The position numbers and the translations under genes were made by a program. From an uncultured Muribaculaceae bacterium (GTDB lineage Bacteria > Bacteroidota > Bacteroidia > Bacteroidales > Muribaculaceae): 64,000 bases of DNA. The notes beneath the pieces were generated by a model. That model saw only the letters and a program-made list of their open reading frames with translations, ran no database searches and had not been told where the DNA came from. Positions within the stretch are counted from its first letter, which is position 1; the number at the start of each line of letters is the position of its first letter. This document shows positions 9,020-17,400 of this stretch, one piece after another. Location: positions 1 to 64,000 of the forward strand of contig CAJUPY010000013.1 of NCBI GenBank assembly GCA_910588035.1, read 5' to 3'.

Positions 9020-9154
9020 TTACACAGCCGGTAGAGGTTTTTTTGTTGATTTCGGCAGTTTGGAGTGTGCACTTTGAAAGTGGAGGCTGTTCATTTCGGC
9101 CGGGGTGAGGACTGTTGTTCCGGCGATCACTTTGCGTTTGATGATCTTAATCAT
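9020..9154 (-). CDS. Small basic peptide, possible leader-type precursor
   Basis: A 44-residue ORF whose ATG overlaps the stop of the C39-like/VKOR gene (ATGA at 9151-9154). The N-terminal half is MIKIIKRKVIAG followed by VLTPAEMNSLHF. The C-terminal half is rich in Lys, Ser and Pro and has no cysteine and no Gly-Gly. The pattern of a basic start, a Val-Leu-Thr/Ser-x-x-[EQ]-Met helix and a variable tail resembles leader regions of small Bacteroidota peptide precursors. That is a pattern-level impression, not a family match. Coupled translation with the VKOR gene and the absence of any other explanation make it a credible gene. Function is unknown. Confidence 0.55.
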   Translation of the reverse strand: MIKIIKRKVIAGTTVLTPAEMNSLHFQSAHSKLPKSTKKPLPAV

Positions 9155-10152
9155 TTTTCTGAATTGTCAAATTTAGGAACTATACGGTTTAGTGCGAGCA
9201 GCGCGGCCAGGTAGCATGTCAACAAAACGATGAAATCTACCATTGCAGGTGGCCATGCTTTTTCCAACTGACCTGAGATCAGATTGCTGAAGAAGATGAG
9301 CCAGAGCAGGGCCTGAACTGTCAGACAGAGCGTGCACCACGCCTTTGCGCGGAATTTCTGATACCAGACGCTCCAGAAGGAGAACGGCAGGCAGCAGACG
9401 TTGGCGAGGGCGAGAACCGGGAGCGATGAAGGCCATATCAGAATGGCCGCGAGACTGATGCCGAAATAGGCGAATCCGACCTCGCTCCACCCGAACAGTC
9501 CGAAAAACTTCGCCGCCTTGGTCTGGAGCACGTGGTCACAGCCGTGCCGCTCGATGACGCCGCACATGGCGTCGGCCGCGGCACTTTTGATTTTCAATGA
9601 TTTCTGAACGAGCAACCATGTGACGTAAAGCCCGGCCGCGTTCAGCACCAGGGCCGATATCGCGCCGGCCGAACTGTAAATTCTGTTTGTGACGACAAGA
9701 TAAATGACAAGCGCGGCGACAGAGAGCGCGAGAACCGCTTTTTTGCCTCGATCGATCAGTGAGTCGCGCCGGTGAAGCCTGTAATCGGGTTCACAACTCC
9801 GGGTGTCGGGATAAACGGCCAAGGCGACACCGCTCCAGTCATTTATGAAATCTTCGACAGGCAAAGATGCGGAGATGTTTTCAGTCTCATATTCGATTTT
9901 GCCGCCGGCGATGTTTCTGACAATCACGAAATCGGAGAGAGTCTGTGCCATAAATGGCGTCGACAGCTCTGTTATCATAGATTTGTCAGTGAACTTCAGA
10001 CCTTCACTGTCTATTGCATAAGATTTAAGAAGGCGTGAGAACCCGAACAGCGACTTGAAAGACATTGTCTTGTAGCGCATGTCGCTGAACTCCGCGGTGT
10101 GTGGCACACCGAGGCGGTCGAGCAACAATGTGAAAATCGTCGGGTCATTCAT
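9151..10152 (-). CDS. C39-like domain fused to vitamin K epoxide reductase (VKOR) domain
   Basis: The 333-residue protein has an N-terminal soluble domain (1-115) with the strand pattern of a C39 peptidase (MAQTLSDFVIVRNI, then DDW-like NDWSGVALAVYP). The catalytic Cys is absent near the N-terminus and the usual His before FVIV is Asp74, so it looks catalytically dead. From about 137 a multi-helix VKOR domain follows, with the loop pair Cys197/Cys205 and the active-site CxxC Cys273/Cys276 (WCTLC). VKOR re-oxidises periplasmic thiol oxidants using quinone. The fusion is known in Bacteroidota. It lies 4 bases after the thioredoxin gene and overlaps the peptide gene, which supports one transcript. 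Confidence 0.85.
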   Translation of the reverse strand: MNDPTIFTLLLDRLGVPHTAEFSDMRYKTMSFKSLFGFSRLLKSYAIDSEGLKFTDKSMITELSTPFMAQTLSDFVIVRNIAGGKIEYETENISASLPVEDFINDWSGVALAVYPDTRSCEPDYRLHRRDSLIDRGKKAVLALSVAALVIYLVVTNRIYSSAGAISALVLNAAGLYVTWLLVQKSLKIKSAAADAMCGVIERHGCDHVLQTKAAKFFGLFGWSEVGFAYFGISLAAILIWPSSLPVLALANVCCLPFSFWSVWYQKFRAKAWCTLCLTVQALLWLIFFSNLISGQLEKAWPPAMVDFIVLLTCYLAALLALNRIVPKFDNSEK

Positions 10153-10156
10153 CGTG

Positions 10157-10456
10157 TCATTTTAAAAAACCGTTCACCTTTCCTAACAACATCTCTCCGT
10201 CAATCTCACCACTGTATCGCCACTGTTCCACACCGTCGCGATAGATTATGAAAGTAGGCACCGTCTCGACTTTCCGGTCGTCGGCAATCTGTCCGTTTCT
10301 GTCGATATCGAGCTGATAGACCGGAACTTTTCCGTCTAAGAGAGCCTTCACATCGTCTACCACCGGCATCATGCGCCGGCAATGGGGACACCATGTGGCA
10401 AAAAATTCGACGAGAACGACAGGTGAAGACTCAATAATCTGACTATAATTTTCCAT
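10157..10456 (-). CDS. Thioredoxin-fold protein
   Basis: The 99-residue single-domain thioredoxin has active site WCPHC (Cys23, Cys26) and the cis-proline segment ETVPTFIIY near 67. No signal peptide is visible, so it should act in the cytoplasm, although the VKOR partner has its active site in the membrane facing the periplasm. WCPHC is less reducing than the WCGPC of housekeeping thioredoxin, which fits a specialised partner. It is the first gene of the three-gene unit with the VKOR fusion 4 bases downstream. I found no convincing TAnnTTTG box in its 187-base upstream gap, which is shared with divergent nagB. Confidence 0.85.
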   Translation of the reverse strand: MENYSQIIESSPVVLVEFFATWCPHCRRMMPVVDDVKALLDGKVPVYQLDIDRNGQIADDRKVETVPTFIIYRDGVEQWRYSGEIDGEMLLGKVNGFLK

Positions 10457-10563
10457 GATTGAATTTGAATTTTGGGTTGTGAATGAAAATCAATACTGAT
10501 AGATAAACAACGGCGAGGGAGTAATGATTGGCACAATATTTGAAAAAGATGTTAAAGTTTGGA

Positions 10564-10592
10564 TTGTTATTTAATAAAATTTTGTAGTTTTG
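10564..10592 (+). promoter_or_regulatory. Promoter of nagB
   Basis: TTG at 10564-10566 and TAGTTTTG at 10585-10592 with 18-base spacing; the start codon is 51 bases further on. Confidence 0.6.
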
Positions 10593-10643
10593 TCAAGCCA
10601 AAATCAAAAGTTAATTATTACTCACTAAATCATATATAAAACA

Positions 10644-11435
10644 ATGCGATTGATTATCGAACCGGATTACGCGCAAGTGTCGCGTTGGGCGGCGAACTAT
10701 GTCGCCTCAAGAATCAATGAAGCTAACCCAACTCCCGAGAAACCGTTTGTGCTCGGCTGTCCGACCGGAAGTTCTCCGTTAGGAATGTATCGTGAGCTCA
10801 TCCGTCTGAACAAAGAGGGCAAAGTTTCATTCCGCAATGTCGTGACCTTCAACATGGACGAATATTGCGGCATTCCACGTGACCATGAGCAGAGCTACCA
10901 TACGTTCATGTGGACAAACTTTTTCAACCACATCGACATTCTTCCGGAGAACGTGAATATTCTCAACGGCAATGCCGCAGATCCGGAGGAGGAGTGCCGC
11001 CGCTATGAGGAGAAAATAGCGTCATATGGAGGCATCGACCTTTTCATGGGGGGTGTTGGTCCCGACGGTCACATAGCGTTCAACGAGCCCGGATCGTCAC
11101 TGACATCAAAGACCCGCATGAAGACCTTGACCCAGGACACGATCATCGCCAATTCACGTTTCTTTGAGAATGACCTCAATCTCGTTCCGAAGACGGCACT
11201 GACCGTCGGTGTAGGCACCGTCATGGCAGCCAAGAGTGTCATGTTGATCGTCAACGGCTACAACAAGGCACGTGCTCTGAAGCATGGTGTCGAGGGCGGC
11301 ATCTCACAGATGTGGACCATCTCGGCTCTTCAGATGCACCCGAAGGCGATCATCGTCGCCGATGAAGATGCCTGCATGGAGCTGAAAGTCTCGACCTACC
11401 GTTACTTCAAAGACATCGAGAAAAACAATCTCTGA
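10644..11435 (+). CDS. nagB: Glucosamine-6-phosphate deaminase
   Basis: NagB converts glucosamine-6-phosphate to fructose-6-phosphate plus ammonia, feeding amino sugars into glycolysis. The 263-residue protein is full length. It contains the conserved substrate loop CPTGSSPLGMY (about 39-49), MDEYCGI near 72 with the catalytic Asp, and GVGPDGHIAFNEPGSS (about 136-151) with the catalytic Asp-His-Glu set. It has its own promoter and is followed by two hairpins, so it is probably monocistronic. In a gut organism it suits mucin or peptidoglycan amino-sugar use. Its ammonia product is of the same kind as that of the urease encoded further along. Confidence 0.95.
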   Translation: MRLIIEPDYAQVSRWAANYVASRINEANPTPEKPFVLGCPTGSSPLGMYRELIRLNKEGKVSFRNVVTFNMDEYCGIPRDHEQSYHTFMWTNFFNHIDILPENVNILNGNAADPEEECRRYEEKIASYGGIDLFMGGVGPDGHIAFNEPGSSLTSKTRMKTLTQDTIIANSRFFENDLNLVPKTALTVGVGTVMAAKSVMLIVNGYNKARALKHGVEGGISQMWTISALQMHPKAIIVADEDACMELKVSTYRYFKDIEKNNL

Positions 11436-11453
11436 TTTAGCGGTTCCGCTAAA
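11436..11453 (+). terminator. Short hairpin immediately after nagB
   Basis: An 18-base palindrome, TTTAGCGGTTCCGCTAAA, begins at the base after the stop codon and is followed by AATAC. It may stabilise the mRNA end or act with the next hairpin. Confidence 0.5.
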
Positions 11454-11471
11454 ATACAAGAAGCTATTTCC

Positions 11472-11510
11472 AAAGAGGGTGTGTCAAAAATAGGCGCAGC
11501 CTCTTTTTAT
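11472..11510 (+). terminator. Intrinsic terminator of nagB
   Basis: AAAGAGG (11472-11478) pairs with CCTCTTT (11500-11506) and the right arm runs into TTTTAT, the form common for Bacteroidota terminators. Confidence 0.6.
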
Positions 11511-11891
11511 TTCTAAAAAATTCCGGACAAATGGCTCATTTACTTGACAAAAAACGCTAAATTTGCAGTTGATATCAGAAGGTGGCTTGTTTCACAATTA
11601 TGATATCAAGACATATTTTGAGAGCGTTTTTGCTTATTCCTATCATCGAAAATCGCCAAATTTAAGGTACAGGATGAGCAGTCAGAAACGCTCCATGCGT
11701 GCGCTATATATCCACCCCACCCGGCGCGGGGCTGATTATATATCGGCATGGCGTGGGGTGGACTGTTTATTGTACCTGCGGCGTTTGGCGATGCCCCGAT
11801 GATGATAATCAGTGAACATTACCCACGCTTTCGCATTAATGAACCAATCTAACCGCCGACGAGAGGTAACCGAGGCATTTTTTTGTTAATC
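11511..11891. other. Non-coding stretch with a -7-like box and a GC-rich inverted repeat
   Basis: This 381-base gap has a TAAATTTG box on the + strand at 11558-11565 without a properly spaced -33. A second such box lies on the minus strand (CAAATTTA at 11657-11664). A 42-codon frame at 11674-11802 exists but consists largely of an inverted repeat, so I regard it as a shadow. A small structured RNA or an intergenic repeat is the most economical reading. No other gene is seen. Confidence 0.35.
11711..11762. repeat. Inverted repeat with 10-base GC-rich arms
   Basis: TCCACCCCAC at 11711-11720 is the exact reverse complement of GTGGGGTGGA at 11753-11762. The 32-base centre is flanked on both sides by TATATA-like sequence. 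The symmetry suggests a palindromic intergenic repeat or the stem of a structured RNA. Confidence 0.5.
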
Positions 11892-12161
11892 ATGGAAGAA
11901 AATGACATGGTAAAGCCCGACAACTTCTTGGTTTGGTCCATTCTGTCTACAGTCTTATGCAGCCCAATTTTCGGAATTGTTGCCATTGTTTATGCCGCTA
12001 AAGTTGATTCGCATTGGTATGCAGGCAGACATGCGGAGTCAATAGATGCCGCAAAGAAAGCCAAACTCTGGACTTTCATCAGCGTGGGAACCGGGATAGT
12101 TTTTACAATTATCTACACTATCATCTTTACTTTTGTATTTAGCAGCTATACTGTATGGTAA
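11892..12161 (+). CDS. CD225/dispanin-like small membrane protein
   Basis: The 89-residue protein has two hydrophobic helices (about 13-36 and 62-85) around a polar loop. It follows the CD225 pattern: PDNFLVWSILSTVLCSP, then a G-x-V/A-A-I-V-YAAKV helix, then a basic-acidic loop with KAKLW. The family comprises two-helix membrane proteins, the best known being vertebrate IFITMs; its bacterial role is not established. The ATG at 11892 is preferred over an in-frame TTG three codons upstream. A second CD225 domain is encoded at 36554-37048. It is isolated between non-coding sequence and the convergent tamA. Confidence 0.75.
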   Translation: MEENDMVKPDNFLVWSILSTVLCSPIFGIVAIVYAAKVDSHWYAGRHAESIDAAKKAKLWTFISVGTGIVFTIIYTIIFTFVFSSYTVW

Positions 12162-12185
12162 GCTTCCTCATGTATTTGAGAGCTT

Positions 12186-14498
12186 TCAGAACGGATAGCC
12201 GATCGCGAGGTGGAAAGCGAGCGAGTTTCCGAACGAGGTCATGTTGTAGTAACCGCGTTTGCCTGTGTCATAGGGAGCGTGGATTCCTATTCCGAGGTCA
12301 CCACGGACGACAAGCATTCCGATGTCAAATCTGAGTCCGGCACCGGTTCCGACTGCGAGATCTTTGAGGAATGTCGATGCCTTGAGTTTGCCACCCGGAC
12401 GCATCGGATCTTCTTTCAGGAGCCAGATGTTTCCTGAATCGAGAAACAACGCTCCATGGAGCGGGCCGAAGATCGGGAAACGGTACTCGACGTTAAATTC
12501 AAATTTGAATGTACCAGTCTGGTCAAAATAACCGTCAATGGCGTTCATGTCGGGACGGTAGCTTCCCGGGCCGAGAGATCGCACGGTGAACGCCCTGACG
12601 GAATTTGCGCCACCGACATAGAACTGCTCGGCATAGGGTACCTCGGTTGAATTTCCATAGGCGTGGGCCGCACCGACCGCAGCCCGGCTTACGAGCCAGT
12701 GGTCGCCGGAGCCCAACCGCCGTCCGTAGACAATCTGGGTCTGCCCCTTGACAAACTGGGAGAATGGAGTGCCGAACAAAGTCTTGTCTTTCTTCTTGCC
12801 ACACAGTTCATAGATGCCCCAGAAGATGTTTCCCGCTTCCTGGACGGTGAAAGTCCAGTTCAAGGTGTTATCGGCGTCAAACTGCCGGTTATAGTTGTAG
12901 GTGTAGGACATCTGGGGGATGAACTGACTCTTGAAACTCTGCGCGATAGCCGGATTGGCGTTTGTGATTGAGTCAAACACGGCCGTTGTGTGGATTAGGT
13001 TTGTGTAGGAAATCTTGAAGAGAGTCAGAGTCGACATTGAATTTCGCGACGGTTGCCAGTCGTAGTTGAACGAAGCGTTGAACTGGGCCATTTTGAAATA
13101 GTGGGGACGGTTAAGAAGATCGGCGTTGAGGGTGATGCGGGTCCAGTTTAGCTGCCGGTGTCGACGCGGAATGAAGCGCGGGGCGATCAATCGCGGGAAT
13201 GCCAACGATGTAGTCAGACCGATCTCATAGCTGTTGAAGACCGATGAATGATTCCGGTTCTTGCCTCCCGTCTGCCATTCATATGTTCCGGTCAGTGAAA
13301 CGCTGAACTGCTCTCCACCGCCGAAAATGTTTTTGTTGGTGACCCCGACCGTGATTCCCGGACCGATGTAGCTGTTTGATTTAGAGGATGCATTGACCTC
13401 GATGCTGGCTTCCAACGGGGTGTCGAAGGTGCATGAAACCGCGGCATTCAACGTCGGTTGGGCAGCCATTGTGTCGGGTGCCACCTCGATTGAGATAGCC
13501 TTGAATATTCCCAGACGCGACAATCTGTTTTGAGTCTCGTTCATCGATCTGACCGAGAATGTGCGTCCTTTCCTGAACATTACACACTCTGGAATGAGGT
13601 TGGTTCTCAAGCGCGACGGCATCATCTGTATCAGTGTCGCCCGCGGAGTCTCGATCGTGTCGGGAGTGCCCCCACCGTTGTGGCGGAAAGCATAGACAGT
13701 GACATCTCCGGTCTTGAACCTTGTGACACCGAGTTTCGGGGCGTTGGAGGCTATTGTCATTCTCATCGAGATGTGTTCGGGAGTCATCAGTGAATCGGCC
13801 AGATATTCGATATACTCTGGACGGAAATAATAATAACCGTGGTTTCTCACCACATTGGTTATACGGGTTCTTGCAACTGACAGCGAATCGGTGCAGTATC
13901 TTGGCTGCCTCGCGCTCAGATAGCTGTCGAAGCGAGCCACTGAATCGATCAGATGATAGAGGTGGCATGTGTCGGGAAGCACCTCAACGGTGTCCACGAC
14001 ATAGACCGGCCCGGTTGTGATCTTATAGGTCAATGAACCTTTTTTCTTGTTTTTGCCCTGATTGAGTTCAAAAGATGATGTGCCTCTGAAATAGCCGTTG
14101 TTGTCGAGAATCTCATCGATCATCTTTGTTCTCACCTCGGGGCGCACGTCGGATACGAGCACGGGCTCCTCGACCAACTTGTTGTAGAGCCACTTCTTGA
14201 GACCTTTCGAATCTGGATTCCAGTTGTTGTATACCCACAGTCCGACGGGTATTCTCACCGACGGTGTGAAGGTGTATTTGTTGGCCTTTACGTTGACGGC
14301 ATCGTGAATCTGCGATTTCACTGACGAGGGGATCAACTTTCCTGAGTCGGCAGGCAGATATTCTACTTTTTTCAAACCGGTGTATAGCACTTCGTCGTCG
14401 GGTACACGACGCGTAGTCGAGCAGCTCTGGCAAAACAGCGAGAGAATCATGAGTGCTGCCGCTGCTGTTCTGATCAATATGTCATCAGTTCTTTTCAT
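12186..14498 (-). CDS. tamA: TamA/BamA-family outer membrane assembly protein
   Basis: The 770-residue protein has a lipoprotein-like leader (acceptor probably Cys26 in CQSC), POTRA-like repeats (about 40-400) and a C-terminal Omp85 beta-barrel. The barrel contains the family motif around VRAFTVRSLGPG near 625 and ends in a terminal aromatic (AIGYPF). It is expected to sit in the outer membrane and, with TamB, help assemble outer membrane proteins or move phospholipids. Its start overlaps the tamB end by 14 bases, so the pair is co-translated. A lipidated TamA is typical of Bacteroidota. The name tamA rests on the neighbour, since BamA paralogues look alike. Confidence 0.85.
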   Translation of the reverse strand: MKRTDDILIRTAAAALMILSLFCQSCSTTRRVPDDEVLYTGLKKVEYLPADSGKLIPSSVKSQIHDAVNVKANKYTFTPSVRIPVGLWVYNNWNPDSKGLKKWLYNKLVEEPVLVSDVRPEVRTKMIDEILDNNGYFRGTSSFELNQGKNKKKGSLTYKITTGPVYVVDTVEVLPDTCHLYHLIDSVARFDSYLSARQPRYCTDSLSVARTRITNVVRNHGYYYFRPEYIEYLADSLMTPEHISMRMTIASNAPKLGVTRFKTGDVTVYAFRHNGGGTPDTIETPRATLIQMMPSRLRTNLIPECVMFRKGRTFSVRSMNETQNRLSRLGIFKAISIEVAPDTMAAQPTLNAAVSCTFDTPLEASIEVNASSKSNSYIGPGITVGVTNKNIFGGGEQFSVSLTGTYEWQTGGKNRNHSSVFNSYEIGLTTSLAFPRLIAPRFIPRRHRQLNWTRITLNADLLNRPHYFKMAQFNASFNYDWQPSRNSMSTLTLFKISYTNLIHTTAVFDSITNANPAIAQSFKSQFIPQMSYTYNYNRQFDADNTLNWTFTVQEAGNIFWGIYELCGKKKDKTLFGTPFSQFVKGQTQIVYGRRLGSGDHWLVSRAAVGAAHAYGNSTEVPYAEQFYVGGANSVRAFTVRSLGPGSYRPDMNAIDGYFDQTGTFKFEFNVEYRFPIFGPLHGALFLDSGNIWLLKEDPMRPGGKLKASTFLKDLAVGTGAGLRFDIGMLVVRGDLGIGIHAPYDTGKRGYYNMTSFGNSLAFHLAIGYPF

Positions 14499-17400
14499 CT
14501 TCGGGTTTAAGTGGTGTTTCCTGGTTGATTACATTACCTTGCTGTGGAAGTTCCTGCCTGTTACGGCTGAATGGTCTGAACAGATCTCTGAGCGACTGGA
14601 GTTTCCGTTTGTAGACAAATCCGACACCTGTCTGTGTTATCTCGCCTTCGAGAATGCTCTCGAAACCGGTGTGACGGAATATTCTAATCACCATAGTTCC
14701 GCTCTTGTTAAGCTGATATTCAAACGAGATGTCGTTGATTAGATCTTCGGCAATGTTCTGGTCGGGATCTTGATCGTTGGTGTAGTTTCCGCCGACAATA
14801 ATCTTGAAACGGTCGTTGAACAGGGTTTTCGACACCTTGTAGCTGTAGCTTGTGGTGGTCGATGTCGCCCCGTTAGTCGTCTGGTCATACTGGTTTATGC
14901 CGAACGAGAGGTCTACACCCTTGATGTTGTTAGCGGCCCATGAGTTCAGCTGAGACTCGAGGAAAGAATAGAGGGCATTTCCACCGATGTTAGAATCGCC
15001 GCGTGTTCCGGGTCCGGTGTAAACGTTGTACAGCAACAGGTTCATGGCCTGGTTAGCACGCTGGTCGGCACTCATTGACTGGAGTTCATTCTGAACCGTA
15101 ATGTCGTCGTTTGTCGAGAGATCGAAAGAGACATTCATCTCGTTGAGAGATCCGGTCACGTTAAGCTGAATGTCAAATGTTATAAGTCTCGAATTCTGTC
15201 CGGTCTGCGTCACATTCGCTTTCAGATTGTCGACAGCATGGACGTTGAGAATGGGGTTCATCATATCGCCATTGAACGCCACATAGCTGTTTTCGCTGAA
15301 CCTGAACAACTTCTCAGACATGAACGGAGGCGTGTAGCGGACAAAACCTCCGGTTATGTTCAACCGTCCGTTCAACCGGCTGTCGTTCATCATGTTCATC
15401 GTGTAGTCAAGCGTTCCGTTACTCTGGATCGACACTTTGTTTTTTCCGTCGGTCGAAAGATCGACATTTATTGTCGAACCCTCCTGAACAGTGAGCATCG
15501 CATCAAGATTGAGCATCGTCGATTTTGTGGCTATCGAGTCGGCTGCGACCAGCGACGCTGTGTCGGCAAAATTCACGAATCTGACCATGTCGCTGTTTGC
15601 TTTCGACTGAATGGCGTTCTGCGCATCGGTCATCACATAGGTCACATTTGTGCCTGAGAGAACAGTCAGCGACGCATCAATGTCGAGCATCGTCAGCGAC
15701 CCTTTGGCTTTTGCATCGATGTCGACAAACGCCTTGCCATAGACATCGGAACCTTTTGTAACCCGGTTTGAACCGACAATCTGCATGTTTGAGGCATTCA
15801 ACGAGAGGTCGATCAAAGGTTCGAAGAGATGACGCATGTCGACCACACCATTGATGTTGAGCGGATTTTTGTTTATCGCCTTGATTTCGAAATCGTTGAA
15901 AGTGACCACATTTGAATCGACCGGAATCTTGTTTTCAGAGAACTTGAACGTCGTTCCGAGCATGTTCACAAACAGAGAGGTTGAGTCAAAATCGAGATAT
16001 CCGTTGAACACGGGGGAAGCCATGTCGCCGGTGATGTCCATCTGACCGTTGAGAGTGCCGGTCAGTTTCGCGGTGCGTGGAGGGAGGAAAGGATTGACAA
16101 CTTTCAACGGGAACCTGATCATCTCGAAGTCGAGCAGGAATGGTTCGGCCGACGTTGTGTCATTGAGATGTCCGTAGGCTGTGATGGTCTTGACGCTGTC
16201 GACCAAGAGAGCGACATTGGCCGACAATGAACCCCGTGCATTTGTCGTCACATCGACATCGAGGTCAAACGAGCCCACTCTCTCACGGCCATAATAGAAG
16301 TTGTCGAGCGAGACGGTTCCGAGGCCGTTCAGCATCTTGTCTTCATCTTGTCTTATCTTCATGTCGGCCGACAGGTCTCCTTTGATCGAGGGAGCGAACG
16401 GATTCAATGCAATCCAGTCGGCGATCTTCACATCTTTGATCTGGAGAATTATGTCTTCCTGGCGGTCGATCGAGTCGTTGTGCTGTGTGAACAATCTCAC
16501 GGAGCTTTCGGCACTCTTCATCGCCAGATTGGCATCAATATGTTTTTTTGCGAGGTTGACCTCGATGAAGTTATCTTCGTTGACCGTCCAGGGTTTGTAG
16601 CCGATAACGGGATTGTAGGGAACGAAATTGACCGTCACTACCGAATCGGCGATCTGAGCCACAAGACCGAGTCTGTAGCCTATGTCGCCTTTCAGATTGC
16701 TTTGTCTCATGAATATTCCGGCTTTTGAGCCGGCAGCGTATCCATTGGCCTCGACATGGGCAAACTGGTCCATCGTGCCCGGCGCGTTGTCTATGTTGGC
16801 CCGGAACATGAAGTATTGCATCACCTGACGCCCTTTCAGGCGCAGTGTGTCGATGTGGGTCGAGCCGGTCACGAAATCAAGCATGCGCGAATCAAGCGTC
16901 ATTACCGAATCATTATCGGCCGACATTTTCAGTTCATCAAACGAAATGCCGGATGTTTTCGCGAAATCGTGGATGATGTTGTTTTTTCCGGCCTTGATTC
17001 CAAGATGGAACTTCGGCATTAGTTCCTGAATGGTTCTGATGTCTACGTTCTGACGGCTCACATAGAGGTTCATCGAATCTATCACCTCGGTGAATCTCGC
17101 CGACAGGGAGTCGAGCGATGTCGGCGAAGAGAATCTGATTGTCATGTCTTTATTGTCGACTTTGGCCGCAGTTGTCGAATCGGTGGCATTGAAATTGATT
17201 TTCAAATTGTCGGTGGCAATGCGTCGCGAAGCGTTCATGTCGAGTCTCAACTTTCTGAAATCAAGATCAGCGCAGATCATGCTGCTGTCGGGATCGATCA
17301 CGGCATTGCCGTCAAGGGTCATCGCGACCGTCATGGTGTCGGCTGTCATTCCGAGCGCGAACAGATCGAGATTTGAGACATCGGCATTCAGGGCCAAGTC

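Noticed and set aside
11674..11802. 42-codon ORF after nagB
   Set aside because: The reading frame is dominated by a perfect inverted repeat, so a palindromic element explains it better than a protein.
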